This document shows positions 8,280-16,047 of a stretch of DNA of 33,585 bases, piece by piece. Under the pieces are notes generated by a model. That model did no database searches. It saw only the letters and a list, made by a program, of their open reading frames with translations, and was not told the origin of the DNA. The stretch lies in contig JAEOSR010000098.1 in NCBI GenBank assembly GCA_016840285.1, forward strand, positions 1 through 33,585, read 5' to 3'. Origin of the DNA: Candidatus Hodarchaeota archaeon. Its GTDB lineage: Archaea > Asgardarchaeota > Heimdallarchaeia > Hodarchaeales > Hodarchaeaceae. Each line of letters begins with the position of its first letter. Positions within the stretch are counted from its first letter, which is position 1. The position numbers and the translations under genes are program-made.

Positions 8280-9284
8280 CTAAATCGGTGTTTTAAGCAT
8301 GGTTTCAAGTTGATTTGATAATAAATTAATAGTTTCTTCGATTTCTTGAAGATTTCTGGTTTCTAACATCGATTTCTCATCACTGGAGATTAATATAAGT
8401 AAATGATGAGGTGGTAATTTTGATTTGTACATCATTACTGGTCCGAGTCGTCGTAATTCAGATTTCGAACCAGAAACTAATTTTAGATCGTTTGATTTGT
8501 CTAAAAGGGTTAAAACATGTTGAATTTCAGTTATTTCTAAATCAGAGGCATTAATCTTGAAGTTGGGATCTTCTAATGACAAAAGAATGACTTCATCAAG
8601 ACGATTCATAAATTTAAGAGTATGGAGAACTTGTTGAATTGGTCGAAGTCGAAGCCTCTGTTTAATAGCCTGCAAATCTTCTTCTTTTTCAACGGTTTCT
8701 GCTTCAGGAATGACTTCACTTGCTTCTGCAGTTATACGCTTAAACGCCTCATGGATTGAATTGTCATAAATAGACGTCTGTAAAAACGTAATGCTTTTTG
8801 CTGGCGCTGCATCTTGAAACATCTCCATGAGAAATTCCATTCTTTCAGCTCTTTGTGTAAGATCGGGCATGAGATCAGTCTTATGTAAAAGAACATAGAT
8901 AGCAGGTTGGACATCTGACATCTCTTCTAGCCTGCTTACACCCTCAACAAATGCTTTTAACGAAGCAGGGAATTTCTCTGAAGTGGCTATATCGCAGATA
9001 AACACTAATACCGCGACGTTACTGAAGATAAATGAACTCATGCTGCTTAAGAAACGCTTCAGAAAAACTTCCTGCCCACCCAAATCCATAACTGTGATTG
9101 GTTCATCCGCGACTTGTTCAATCTGTCGTTCATAATTTAAGGTTGCCGCATAATTTTGGGTTTCTTCAGGGGCCTTACCTTCAAAGACAACATCACGTAT
9201 CGACGTTTTTCCCGCTTGGGACAGTCCTAGTAGGATTATTTTCCGTGCACTCTGTGTTTTCAGCTGTTTCAAGTAGTGGCTCAC
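8280..9284 (-). CDS. Rag/Gtr-like small GTPase, first gene of operon
   Basis: This 334-residue protein has intact GTPase motifs: GLSQAGKTS (20-28), DLGGQ (67-71), HKTD (134-137) and TSIYD (170-174), the last being the Rag/Gtr hallmark after G4. Residues ~210-334 form a separate C-terminal domain with strand-helix pattern (DEVILLSLEDPNF, HHLLILISS), compatible with the roadblock tail of Rag proteins. I place the start at GTG 9284: AGAGAGGT lies eight bases upstream, and the N-terminus MSHYLKQ then matches MSYLARK of the paralogue at 5550. The frame continues to a TTG at 9362, but a TATA box at 9371-9380 would put transcription start downstream of that codon. It leads a four-gene operon. Confidence 0.85.
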   Translation of the reverse strand: MSHYLKQLKTQSARKIILLGLSQAGKTSIRDVVFEGKAPEETQNYAATLNYERQIEQVADEPITVMDLGGQEVFLKRFLSSMSSFIFSNVAVLVFICDIATSEKFPASLKAFVEGVSRLEEMSDVQPAIYVLLHKTDLMPDLTQRAERMEFLMEMFQDAAPAKSITFLQTSIYDNSIHEAFKRITAEASEVIPEAETVEKEEDLQAIKQRLRLRPIQQVLHTLKFMNRLDEVILLSLEDPNFKINASDLEITEIQHVLTLLDKSNDLKLVSGSKSELRRLGPVMMYKSKLPPHHLLILISSDEKSMLETRNLQEIEETINLLSNQLETMLKTPI

Positions 9285-9370
9285 TGCGGAATACCTCTCT
9301 AACTTCGCATATATTTCTGAAAATAAATCTCTTTCTATATACTCTGCAAATTTCAATTGCAACTACTGTT

Positions 9371-9380
9371 TTTATATCCT
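9371..9380 (-). promoter_or_regulatory. TATA box of the GTPase operon
   Basis: Minus-strand AGGATATAAA is a good archaeal BRE/TATA match and predicts initiation near 9348, leaving a leader of about 60 bases before GTG 9284. The surrounding 9285-9659 gap separates divergent genes. A second TATA-like motif (ATATAAATA at 9462-9470) could act in either direction. I see no other feature in the gap. Confidence 0.5.
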
Positions 9381-9659
9381 CGGAAATCCATTTATTCAAT
9401 CAAAAATCATCCCCCTATTCTCAATTCCCACCAAGCTTACGAAATTCCTTTCTAGCAAAACATATAAATATGGGACCAGGTGTGTTTCTTTCAAGGGGAA
9501 AATCTATAATACCAAAAAAAATCGCACAAGTGAAAAATTTCAAGACACTTTTCTTTTTTATCCCAATGTTGGAGCGGTTAATTTTTGCAGCAATACCAAA
9601 AAACCGATCTTTTGTGTGAAATCACATGTAAATTTTTTCGATGTAGTGAAAAATTCATA

Positions 9660-9932
9660 ATGATCAGACATACGCGTGGGAAGAAGCAAATATTATGCCG
9701 AATGGTTGAAGGTGATGAATGTATTGGCTATAAATGTAAATATGCTGTTTGCTTTTTTCGTCCCCCCGCTTTGGATATATCAACAGGTACATGTTCTCAA
9801 AAGATGAAAAATCGAAAGCCTCAACTGACTCATAAACCCTACAGAAAAGATTACATGGATGATCCCTTAAAATATCGCAAGTTACTTGATAAAAAATTAC
9901 GAAAGAATTTAAAGATCAAAGACTTCTATTGA
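9660..9932 (+). CDS. Small Cys-rich basic protein
   Basis: This possible 90-residue protein is read from the ATG at 9660. Its N-terminal half holds Cys in CRMVEGDEC, YKCKYAVC and STGTC. These five closely spaced cysteines suggest a small zinc or iron-sulfur site. The C-terminal half is strongly basic and helical (KLLDKKLRKNLKIKDFY). The frame extends to a TTG at 9585, but that part is low in complexity and unlikely to be coding. No strong ribosome-binding site is visible. I do not recognise the family; the cysteine spacing and basic tail favour a real small protein over a chance frame, perhaps nucleic-acid-binding. Confidence 0.5.
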   Translation: MIRHTRGKKQILCRMVEGDECIGYKCKYAVCFFRPPALDISTGTCSQKMKNRKPQLTHKPYRKDYMDDPLKYRKLLDKKLRKNLKIKDFY

Positions 9933-10008
9933 GGTTTCAATTCACATTAAAGAATTAATTTCATTGAAGTACACGTTAGAAGGTGAGATTCCCCTTGCTA
10001 CTATTGAC

Positions 10009-11514
10009 TTAGACCAGTTTGTGGGTAAAATGGTAAAAGCCACTTGTCTCATATAGAAACAGAACAATGATGACTATAGCAATCAAACTAAGTCCAAAGC
10101 AAAAAGTAAATAATCCAATAATCCCTTCAGGTCCAAGGCTGACAAAATATCCTCCAACGATAGCTCCTATAATGTTTCCCATAGCCATAAGCGATTGGAT
10201 CAACCCCATTTCACGTCCGCGATGTTCTGATTTAGTTACGTCACTAATTAAACCCAAGGCAGCTGACGCAAAACAAGAGGCACTAAGACCAAATATCACA
10301 ATCATTAAAACTATAATGATGTGAGGGATCAGGAAAGGATACTCAGGTATAACTCTCATGGAGATTGTATCAGTAAATGAGATGGGATTTCGGATCAGAT
10401 CAGATAATTCAGACAGTTCCCATTTTTGTATCCCATTAATGTATTTATAATTAAGAATAGAAATAAGTGTTACTAATAGCATACTAGTACCGACCACTCC
10501 AATAACTAAGAAAGGTTTTCTTCCCACATTATCTGAAAGCCTTCCTAGTACAGGTTGCATTATTCCCATCGTAGAAATCCCTAGAAAACCAATAACAGCA
10601 ATTATGAATCCTACTTCATTAACAAGTTCTGTTATGATGATGGGTGCCACAAAAGCACTTGCTCCTATGAGTGTTGTATATGCTAACCAAGCAATAGCGA
10701 ATTTTCGAAATTGTTTGTCCTGGAGACTTTCGAGCATAGTTTTAAAAGGATTCATGTCGATATCAGAATCTTTTACAACTTGATTGAAGTCTGTTAGCAT
10801 AATGTCAGTTTCATCATCCAAAGATAAGTCTCTACGAGGTTCAAAGAATCGAAACAAATAAATTGAGGTAGCCAAAAACATTACAATCGCAAAGAAAAAG
10901 AAGGCTGTTTCACCAGACTTATAGACATTCTCAAAGTATGTCCATACAATTAAACCAAAAGGGTACCCAATAGCTCCCCCTGCAGATTTTGCTAGATAGA
11001 ATTTACCCATTGTCTCTCCATGGTGTTCTTCTGGTGATAAATCAGCAAACACTGCTAAAACTGGTCCAGAGATCATAGCTGCAGCTAATCCTTTCATGCC
11101 ATTTGCAATGACAAGAATCGGAAAACTAAACGGATTCTCAGCATAGATAGGGTACATAATTGGAAAAATGAGGAAAGAAATTCCTGCTATTGCGGTTCCT
11201 ATTATTAAAAACGGACGTCGTCCAAAACGGTCACTAAAAGACCCGAAAAATGACGCAGTTGTTAAGGAAACTAAGAAATAGGTAGCTGTAATAATCGCGA
11301 GTTGTACACCAAATAGCCCACTGCTTCCACCAGGTTGTTTAGCCAATTTATCAAGGTATAGGGGCAAACCCCATGCAGCAGAAGAGAAAGCACAATCTGT
11401 CACGGCTACAGCAATATAAAGAAGCATGCTTTGTTTTTGTAATAAAAATGAAATCGGTTGGCTAATAAAATGCAATGTGTCCTTGGTGTATTTTGATATT
11501 AAACGGCGTGACAC
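10009..11514 (-). CDS. Major facilitator superfamily transporter
   Basis: This 501-residue transporter has about twelve membrane helices in two halves. Each half carries the MFS motif A between helices 2 and 3: SDRFGRRPF in the N-half and SDNVGRKPF in the C-half. A hydrophilic loop of about fifty residues between helices 6 and 7 (acidic, with DETDIM) is cytoplasmic. An unusually long outside loop in the C-half (about residues 345-395) separates two helices. The start is GTG 11514 with AAAGGA ten bases upstream. It is a single gene with no enzyme partner next to it, so the substrate cannot be inferred; the motifs resemble drug/sugar efflux-type MFS proteins. Confidence 0.9.
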   Translation of the reverse strand: MSRRLISKYTKDTLHFISQPISFLLQKQSMLLYIAVAVTDCAFSSAAWGLPLYLDKLAKQPGGSSGLFGVQLAIITATYFLVSLTTASFFGSFSDRFGRRPFLIIGTAIAGISFLIFPIMYPIYAENPFSFPILVIANGMKGLAAAMISGPVLAVFADLSPEEHHGETMGKFYLAKSAGGAIGYPFGLIVWTYFENVYKSGETAFFFFAIVMFLATSIYLFRFFEPRRDLSLDDETDIMLTDFNQVVKDSDIDMNPFKTMLESLQDKQFRKFAIAWLAYTTLIGASAFVAPIIITELVNEVGFIIAVIGFLGISTMGIMQPVLGRLSDNVGRKPFLVIGVVGTSMLLVTLISILNYKYINGIQKWELSELSDLIRNPISFTDTISMRVIPEYPFLIPHIIIVLMIVIFGLSASCFASAALGLISDVTKSEHRGREMGLIQSLMAMGNIIGAIVGGYFVSLGPEGIIGLFTFCFGLSLIAIVIIVLFLYETSGFYHFTHKLV

Positions 11515-11971
11515 GGCTTCATATTCCTTTAAACATCAGTACTTCATCTGATTAACCTGTAAAGTCTTTTTTATGGTTTTAAAATTATAATATTATTTTC
11601 TTCTTACTTGTTTTATTATTTTTGCATTTTCAATGTACTTCATAATGCAAGTCAATGACTAGCTCATTTGAACTGAATGCAGATCTTAATGCGAGTCGTA
11701 ACCTATCGAATTTCGGTAAAGCTGTTATCGGGCGGGCTTCTGTCAATAGTTCGAATGTCGCGGCAGTCCTCTCACAGACACATTTCTGTTGTTAGGTAAA
11801 TAATTAGTGACAAGCCTCTGATTTCAATCAGTAGTAATTGATAATGCAACTAATTTTTAATCAAGCAAAATTTAAAATTCTTTGTGCCTTCTGGTCTGTA
11901 AACGGTTTTATTAACCAAATTATCTTTTATAGAATTATGTCTATTTCAATTTTCAAATTGAGGAATTTGAT
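11515..11971. other. Intergenic region between divergent genes, GC-richer island
   Basis: This 457-base gap has no coding frame I believe. Bases ~11690-11790 are visibly richer in G and C (for example GGGCGGGCTTCTGTC) than the surrounding AT-rich spacer. That could mark a structured RNA or a remnant, but I could not fold it into a tRNA or another known RNA. The right end carries the promoter of the next gene. Confidence 0.4.
11924..11933 (+). promoter_or_regulatory. TATA box for the stand-alone Rag-like GTPase
   Basis: CTTTTATAGA lies about 40 bases before the ATG at 11972. It predicts a start near 11957 and a short leader containing GAGGAA just before the coding sequence. Confidence 0.45.
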
Positions 11972-12874
11972 ATGAAAATCTCGCTTGTCGGACTAAGTGG
12001 CTGTGGTAAAACATCGATTTATTCGACTACATTGGGTGGAATGGCTCCTATGGAGGTTAAGGACTTAGGACCAACTGTTATGTATGAAGTTAAGTCCCAT
12101 AATTATCTAGGTCTTCAAATATCCTTATGGGATTTTGGAGGCCAAGAGAAATACAGGCAATCCTACCTTGAAACGCCGAAACTTTTGGCAAATACAACAA
12201 TTTTGGTCTTCGTACTGGATCTTCATCACCCGGAAGATTTTAAAAAAGCCGATAATTACTTTAAAGAGGTTTTTGCGGCTATTAAAGAAAGCGGGGGAGA
12301 GCCCCGTATGATAATTTTCTATCACAAGTATGATACCGAGGAATATCCGAAAGATCAACTTGAAGAGAATTTAAACAAAGCCAAAGAACTACCATTTATC
12401 AGTGAGATTGACCCTGAATCCTTCATAACATCTATTTATCGGCAAGAAGAATTAAGCGAGGTATTTCGACAAATTCTGATTTCAGACTTCGATCAATTGA
12501 GAGATAGCGTTGAACACGCCCAAAAGCACCTTATGAAATTGAATTCGAAGATCATTGTGAGTGATGTAAATGGAAATGTTATTACTCACAGTATCAAGGG
12601 GTTTTCGACAGGAATCCAGCTCCGTGAAGATTTACGAGATTATATTCTCTCTTGTAATGTACTGCGAGAGAATTTCCTCACCAGTGATTCAGCTTCTTTT
12701 TCCGCCATTTCTGACAAAAAGAAATTACAATTACACATTTTTAGTTTTGTTCTAGCTGTACTCATTATGGTAGATGAAGGTGCAGCAATTGATCCCCCAG
12801 AAGATATAGATGCTTTGTTAAAAGATATGAAGGTGTTCGCAGAATTGATTATTGATGCTAGTAGAGAAGAATAA
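11972..12874 (+). CDS. Rag/Gtr-like GTPase with roadblock-like tail, stand-alone
   Basis: This 300-residue protein is the closest here to eukaryotic RagA/Gtr1. It has GLSGCGKTS (7-15), DLGPTV as switch I (RagA has RLGATID), LWDFGGQ (52-58), HKYD (118-121) and TSIY (153-156) followed by a helix. Residues ~190-295 start with NSKIIVSDVNGNVITHS, a typical roadblock/longin strand-turn-strand, so the tail probably dimerises. The start is the ATG with AGGA seven bases upstream and a TATA box further up. It stands alone, divergent from the MFS gene and convergent with the FrhB-like operon, about 2.7 kb from the GTPase operon. Possible partners are the proteins of that operon. Confidence 0.88.
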   Translation: MKISLVGLSGCGKTSIYSTTLGGMAPMEVKDLGPTVMYEVKSHNYLGLQISLWDFGGQEKYRQSYLETPKLLANTTILVFVLDLHHPEDFKKADNYFKEVFAAIKESGGEPRMIIFYHKYDTEEYPKDQLEENLNKAKELPFISEIDPESFITSIYRQEELSEVFRQILISDFDQLRDSVEHAQKHLMKLNSKIIVSDVNGNVITHSIKGFSTGIQLREDLRDYILSCNVLRENFLTSDSASFSAISDKKKLQLHIFSFVLAVLIMVDEGAAIDPPEDIDALLKDMKVFAELIIDASREE

Positions 12875-12901
12875 ACTAAATTTCTTATCTCTATTTTCTG
12901 T

Positions 12902-14377
12902 TTATTTTTCTAAGAGTTCAGCTACGGCTACTTTTTTTGTCAGCAGCTTCCCATCAGCATCAGTAAGACTCACCATATATTCACTATTGTCATCAAAACG
13001 TGGAAACTCGAAGTCTAACGCCTCAGCAGGGAACCATTCGCGGATTGTAGTTTCCCAGTTATGTGATTCAAATAATTCTCCAGCCAATAGAGTTATACGA
13101 ACTTGAACTCGTTCTAAAACCTTACCACTACGATTTTGTAGTGTTACTTGGATGTTACGGCCTTCATCTATGAGTTTTGTGCTTTGAATACGAACAATTC
13201 GACGTTTTCTTACCCCACTGACGCCTTTCTCTACCAAAATTTCTCTAGATGGAAGGGGTTGGCGTTCTGTAGGTAGAGTTGAGGGAACTTGGAAAGCAAA
13301 TGATCGACGCCGATTGACTGTATATAATTGGACCTTTTTTAGATTAGCAAGACTTAAAACTGGTTTGAGTTGCTTGTCTGTAATTGGTTGGAGTTCGATA
13401 TACCCATTTTCAGCAGCATCTTGAAGAATTTCTAATCCTAGTCCTGTACGAACAAGCACGGTGTTGTATCCCTCAGGAGCTCCTACCGATCCAACGCTAA
13501 TATCCGCGTTTTCGCTTGAGAAGTCAACACAATAATGACATGAGCTAGCTCGTAATCTATCCATTTCCTTTACGGGATGACTGATTGTCTCCCCACCTTC
13601 TTTTATCATGTGAAATTTACCCTTAGATATTGTCATTTTTTCTATGTCTTCTAAGGGGATTTTATCGACTTCCTCAACAAAATGGCGCAATCTGTCATAA
13701 GAGAAAGCATCCATACAGAAAAGACCAATCTTAAGAACCGAGCTACGCATGAATAATCTGACAAGTCCGTATGGAGAACTTTGCATTTTATTTACAGCAT
13801 CAATGTTGCAAGGACATCCGACAAAAGCGATAGAATTCATTCCAGATTTGATAGCTTCAAGAAGTTTTCCCACTGCCGAACTTTGACTGTAAATGGATCC
13901 TGAACAAGATAATATTTGATCTTCTTCAGTAGCAATGATAGGTTTTGGTTTCCAATATTCTATTTCATCCTTTGCAGTAATTACTGCTCCGTCTACCATT
14001 CCCTCACGTAGTAGATAGATCAGAAGGCTAGTCACAACTCCCCCATCCTGGCCAATCACTTCCGAGAGAAGACTTTTTGCACGAAAAGCTTCAATGAAAT
14101 TCCCAATTAGCTGAGGAACAGTAGTTTTTGTTTTAGGACATTGGTGTATACAGACCCCACAAGCAGTGCATTTTCCTGTTAGGTGTGGTCGATCATTAAT
14201 CATTTCTAACGCGTTTTCAACACATGAAGCAACACAGGCCCCACAAGCACTGCATAATCCGGTATCAATGACTTGTTTTTTTAAAGTGGCAAATTTTGCC
14301 TCCTTACTCCCTTGTAATTTTCGCTTAGACAAGCGATAACTGATAAACTGGTCATCTTCTTGGTTAATTTTCGTCAT
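12902..14377 (-). CDS. FrhB-family F420 hydrogenase beta-like iron-sulfur flavoprotein with extra C-terminal domain
   Basis: This 491-residue protein starts with two 4Fe-4S motifs (Cys 42, 45, 48, 52 and Cys 70, 73, 76, 80; the first ends C-V rather than C-P). The coenzyme F420 hydrogenase/dehydrogenase beta-subunit core follows: GQDGGVVTSLL, FVGCPCNIDAV and SSCHYCVDFSSENADISVGSVG, which supply the flavin site and a further cluster. Family members pass electrons between F420 or other donors and ferredoxin. Residues ~391-491 form an extra beta-rich domain shared with the proteins at 14856 and 16048. Its signature is an EW followed by a Leu/Ile-x-x-EF block, then a Y/V strand and a basic end. 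The gene ends a probable operon (longin-like protein, CBS protein, this gene) with 17 bases to the CBS gene. The electron partner is unknown. Confidence 0.88.
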   Translation of the reverse strand: MTKINQEDDQFISYRLSKRKLQGSKEAKFATLKKQVIDTGLCSACGACVASCVENALEMINDRPHLTGKCTACGVCIHQCPKTKTTVPQLIGNFIEAFRAKSLLSEVIGQDGGVVTSLLIYLLREGMVDGAVITAKDEIEYWKPKPIIATEEDQILSCSGSIYSQSSAVGKLLEAIKSGMNSIAFVGCPCNIDAVNKMQSSPYGLVRLFMRSSVLKIGLFCMDAFSYDRLRHFVEEVDKIPLEDIEKMTISKGKFHMIKEGGETISHPVKEMDRLRASSCHYCVDFSSENADISVGSVGAPEGYNTVLVRTGLGLEILQDAAENGYIELQPITDKQLKPVLSLANLKKVQLYTVNRRRSFAFQVPSTLPTERQPLPSREILVEKGVSGVRKRRIVRIQSTKLIDEGRNIQVTLQNRSGKVLERVQVRITLLAGELFESHNWETTIREWFPAEALDFEFPRFDDNSEYMVSLTDADGKLLTKKVAVAELLEK

Positions 14378-14394
14378 CTTTTTTCATCCATCTG

Positions 14395-14844
14395 CTAGGT
14401 GTCAGAATCACTAGTTAAAGTAGTTGAGGACTCTTTTGTAGACGATGTAAGAGGCTCTAGTGAACTGAAGGCTGCAATTAAATCGTGTGTAGTAATTATT
14501 CCTACTAGTTCAAAATTATCAGGATTTTTCACAAGAACTCTCTTAATATTGTGTTTATACATCAACATTAAGACATCTTTAATGGTTTGTTTTGAAGTAA
14601 TCGTAATAAGGTTTGTTGTAGCGACATCCTTTGCTTTTATTTCACAAGGATCTTGACAGTTTAATATGACTCTTTCAATAATGTCTCTTTTTGTAATGAT
14701 TCCGATTGGTTCCTGATCCTGATGTACTAAAACTGAACCAATATGATTTTCTGCCATTAATTGCGCAACTTTTTCAAGACTGTCATTAGCAGTCACGGCT
14801 ACAATTTCTTTCTTCATTAGATCCTTAACTCTGGTTGAATACAC
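14395..14844 (-). CDS. CBS-pair regulatory protein
   Basis: This 149-residue protein is made of two CBS domains, about residues 5-60 and 68-125, each with the typical ending GIITKRDII and GIITTHDLI. CBS pairs bind adenine nucleotides or SAM and report energy state to a partner protein. The tail is Ser/Thr-rich and probably disordered. GTG 14844 is the start, eleven bases after the stop of the longin-like gene, so translation is likely coupled. Placement between a longin-like protein and an FrhB-like flavoprotein that share a C-terminal domain suggests it senses a nucleotide for that set; this is an inference. Confidence 0.92.
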   Translation of the reverse strand: MYSTRVKDLMKKEIVAVTANDSLEKVAQLMAENHIGSVLVHQDQEPIGIITKRDIIERVILNCQDPCEIKAKDVATTNLITITSKQTIKDVLMLMYKHNIKRVLVKNPDNFELVGIITTHDLIAAFSSLEPLTSSTKESSTTLTSDSDT

Positions 14845-14855
14845 ACTATAACACC

Positions 14856-15890
14856 CTAGCCTACGATTCTTTTTACTCTTATTGTTCCTTTTTCGTCTTC
14901 AACTTTTAGGAAATATATAATTCCACTAGTATTAGCCAGCTCAAACTCAATCAAAACATCCTTATTTGGTACCCATTCATTTATTTTCGAAACAAGAATG
15001 TCTTTTCCAAAAAATCCCTGCGACTCATATATTTTAAGAAGGGCATTCACAATAACGTTTGAACTACTATTGCGAACTGTTACTTGAACCAACCCATCAT
15101 CTTCAGAATGTTTTATATTCACGATTCTTACACGTTTTGGTTCAGGAGCTAGAGAAACACCTGATTTACCTTTTATAATATCATTTTTGTGCCCCCCTGG
15201 AATTGAAAATCGTAATAGGGGTTTTTTCGGGGATTCCAACATTTGTGGCTCAGGAATGGAGGTAGTTGATGTTTCATCTACCTTCCCCAAGGAACCTTCC
15301 TCTAATTGAACTTCAAGTTTAGTGATGGGCATTTTAGGAATTAACGAAATAAATAATCTTATAAGCTCTTGTTCAATATCACTAGATTTCTGCTTCAGAA
15401 ATTCTTCGACGTCTGAATTATCTTGTATTTTAAGGTGATTTTCTACTAAAAAACATAAATTTTCTCCATTAGAACCTTGTATTCTTGTTTTAAACTCGTG
15501 TAATATTTCTTGAGCAATGAAAGAGACTGCTGAAGGAGCTCTTACGATTAAAACAAATCTCTCCGCCTGCCATTTTTTAGAATCCATTCCAGAACGTCTT
15601 TTAATTCTTCTAGTTTCACATAGAATAAGTGTTCCACAGTAGATGACACCTCCCAAATCAAGATCAATTGAAATAAACTTGTCAGTCTCTAGAAATTTAT
15701 CCTGGTGCCACCAAATACTGTGAATCGAAATAATTTCCTTTTCACCTTTGTCCTTCAATAATTCTTCTGGATAAGAAAAAAGTGGGACATGTCCTTGAAT
15801 TTCGTCAAAAAAGTAGAGAAAAAATCCATAAGAATCATTTGTGGTTGATTGGTCTACATCTGCGCTTAGGGAATGATCCCCATGTGTCAT
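14856..15890 (-). CDS. Longin-like protein with C-terminal beta-sandwich-like domain (344 aa)
   Basis: Residues ~18-150 begin GFFLYFFDEIQGHVPLFSYP. This strand / Asp / Gly-x-x-P / strand / Pro pattern resembles the longin domains of NPRL2 and FLCN. A helix, two strands (FISIDLDLGGVIYCGTLIL) and a long helix follow. Residues ~150-250 are a linker with a helical segment and a low-complexity stretch. Residues ~252-344 are the domain shared with the FrhB-like protein and with the gene at 16048 (key features: RIV strand, NxSSS, NEWVPxxxVLIEF, final KRIVG). No signal peptide or membrane helix. It heads the operon with the CBS and FrhB-like genes. I do not know a named family; longin is a pattern-based assignment. 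Confidence 0.65.
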   Translation of the reverse strand: MTHGDHSLSADVDQSTTNDSYGFFLYFFDEIQGHVPLFSYPEELLKDKGEKEIISIHSIWWHQDKFLETDKFISIDLDLGGVIYCGTLILCETRRIKRRSGMDSKKWQAERFVLIVRAPSAVSFIAQEILHEFKTRIQGSNGENLCFLVENHLKIQDNSDVEEFLKQKSSDIEQELIRLFISLIPKMPITKLEVQLEEGSLGKVDETSTTSIPEPQMLESPKKPLLRFSIPGGHKNDIIKGKSGVSLAPEPKRVRIVNIKHSEDDGLVQVTVRNSSSNVIVNALLKIYESQGFFGKDILVSKINEWVPNKDVLIEFELANTSGIIYFLKVEDEKGTIRVKRIVG

Positions 15891-15953
15891 AACTAGATAT
15901 TTCTCCTTTTTTTCCAGGTTAGATTATTTTCAGACGGCTTTAAGGGATTTATG

Positions 15954-15968
15954 TGATGTAACACATCA
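15954..15968. repeat. Perfect 6-bp inverted repeat between the two longin-like genes
   Basis: TGATGT and ACATCA are separated by three bases, about 65 bases upstream of the ATG at 15890. The palindrome is small but placed where a promoter-proximal operator could sit. On the plus strand a run of T follows, but no gene ends there in that direction. Confidence 0.35.
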
Positions 15969-15994
15969 TTTTTTTTAAGGCTAAAATGTTTTTG

Positions 15995-16021
15995 CCACCA
16001 TTTTGGACATTTTAATGGTGG
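15995..16021 (-). repeat. Perfect 8-bp inverted repeat after the longin-like gene at 16048
   Basis: CCACCATT and AATGGTGG flank an 11-base loop. In the minus-strand transcript the hairpin begins about 27 bases after the stop codon at 16048. No strong T-run follows directly, so it may be a 3'-end stabiliser, a processing site or an operator for the downstream operon instead of a terminator. Confidence 0.45.
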
Positions 16022-16047
16022 TTTCATCATTATTGAGAATCTCTAAG

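Noticed and set aside
8270..8308. ATG start of the pseudo-GTPase at 8308
   Set aside because: It would overlap the upstream gene and add a basic stretch; the TTG at 8269 has an ideal Shine-Dalgarno.
9285..9362. TTG start of the first GTPase at 9362
   Set aside because: The TATA box at 9371-9380 would start transcription downstream of it, and GTG 9284 has a good Shine-Dalgarno and a matching paralogue N-terminus.
9098..9619. Long plus-strand frame opposite the first GTPase gene
   Set aside because: It lies mostly antisense to a clear Rag-like GTPase and has low-complexity composition; a shadow frame.
11640..11800. tRNA-like elements (TAGCTCA and GTTCGAAT) in a GC-richer spacer
   Set aside because: The stems do not pair on either strand: the five bases before TTCGAAT do not match those after it, and no acceptor or D-stem forms.
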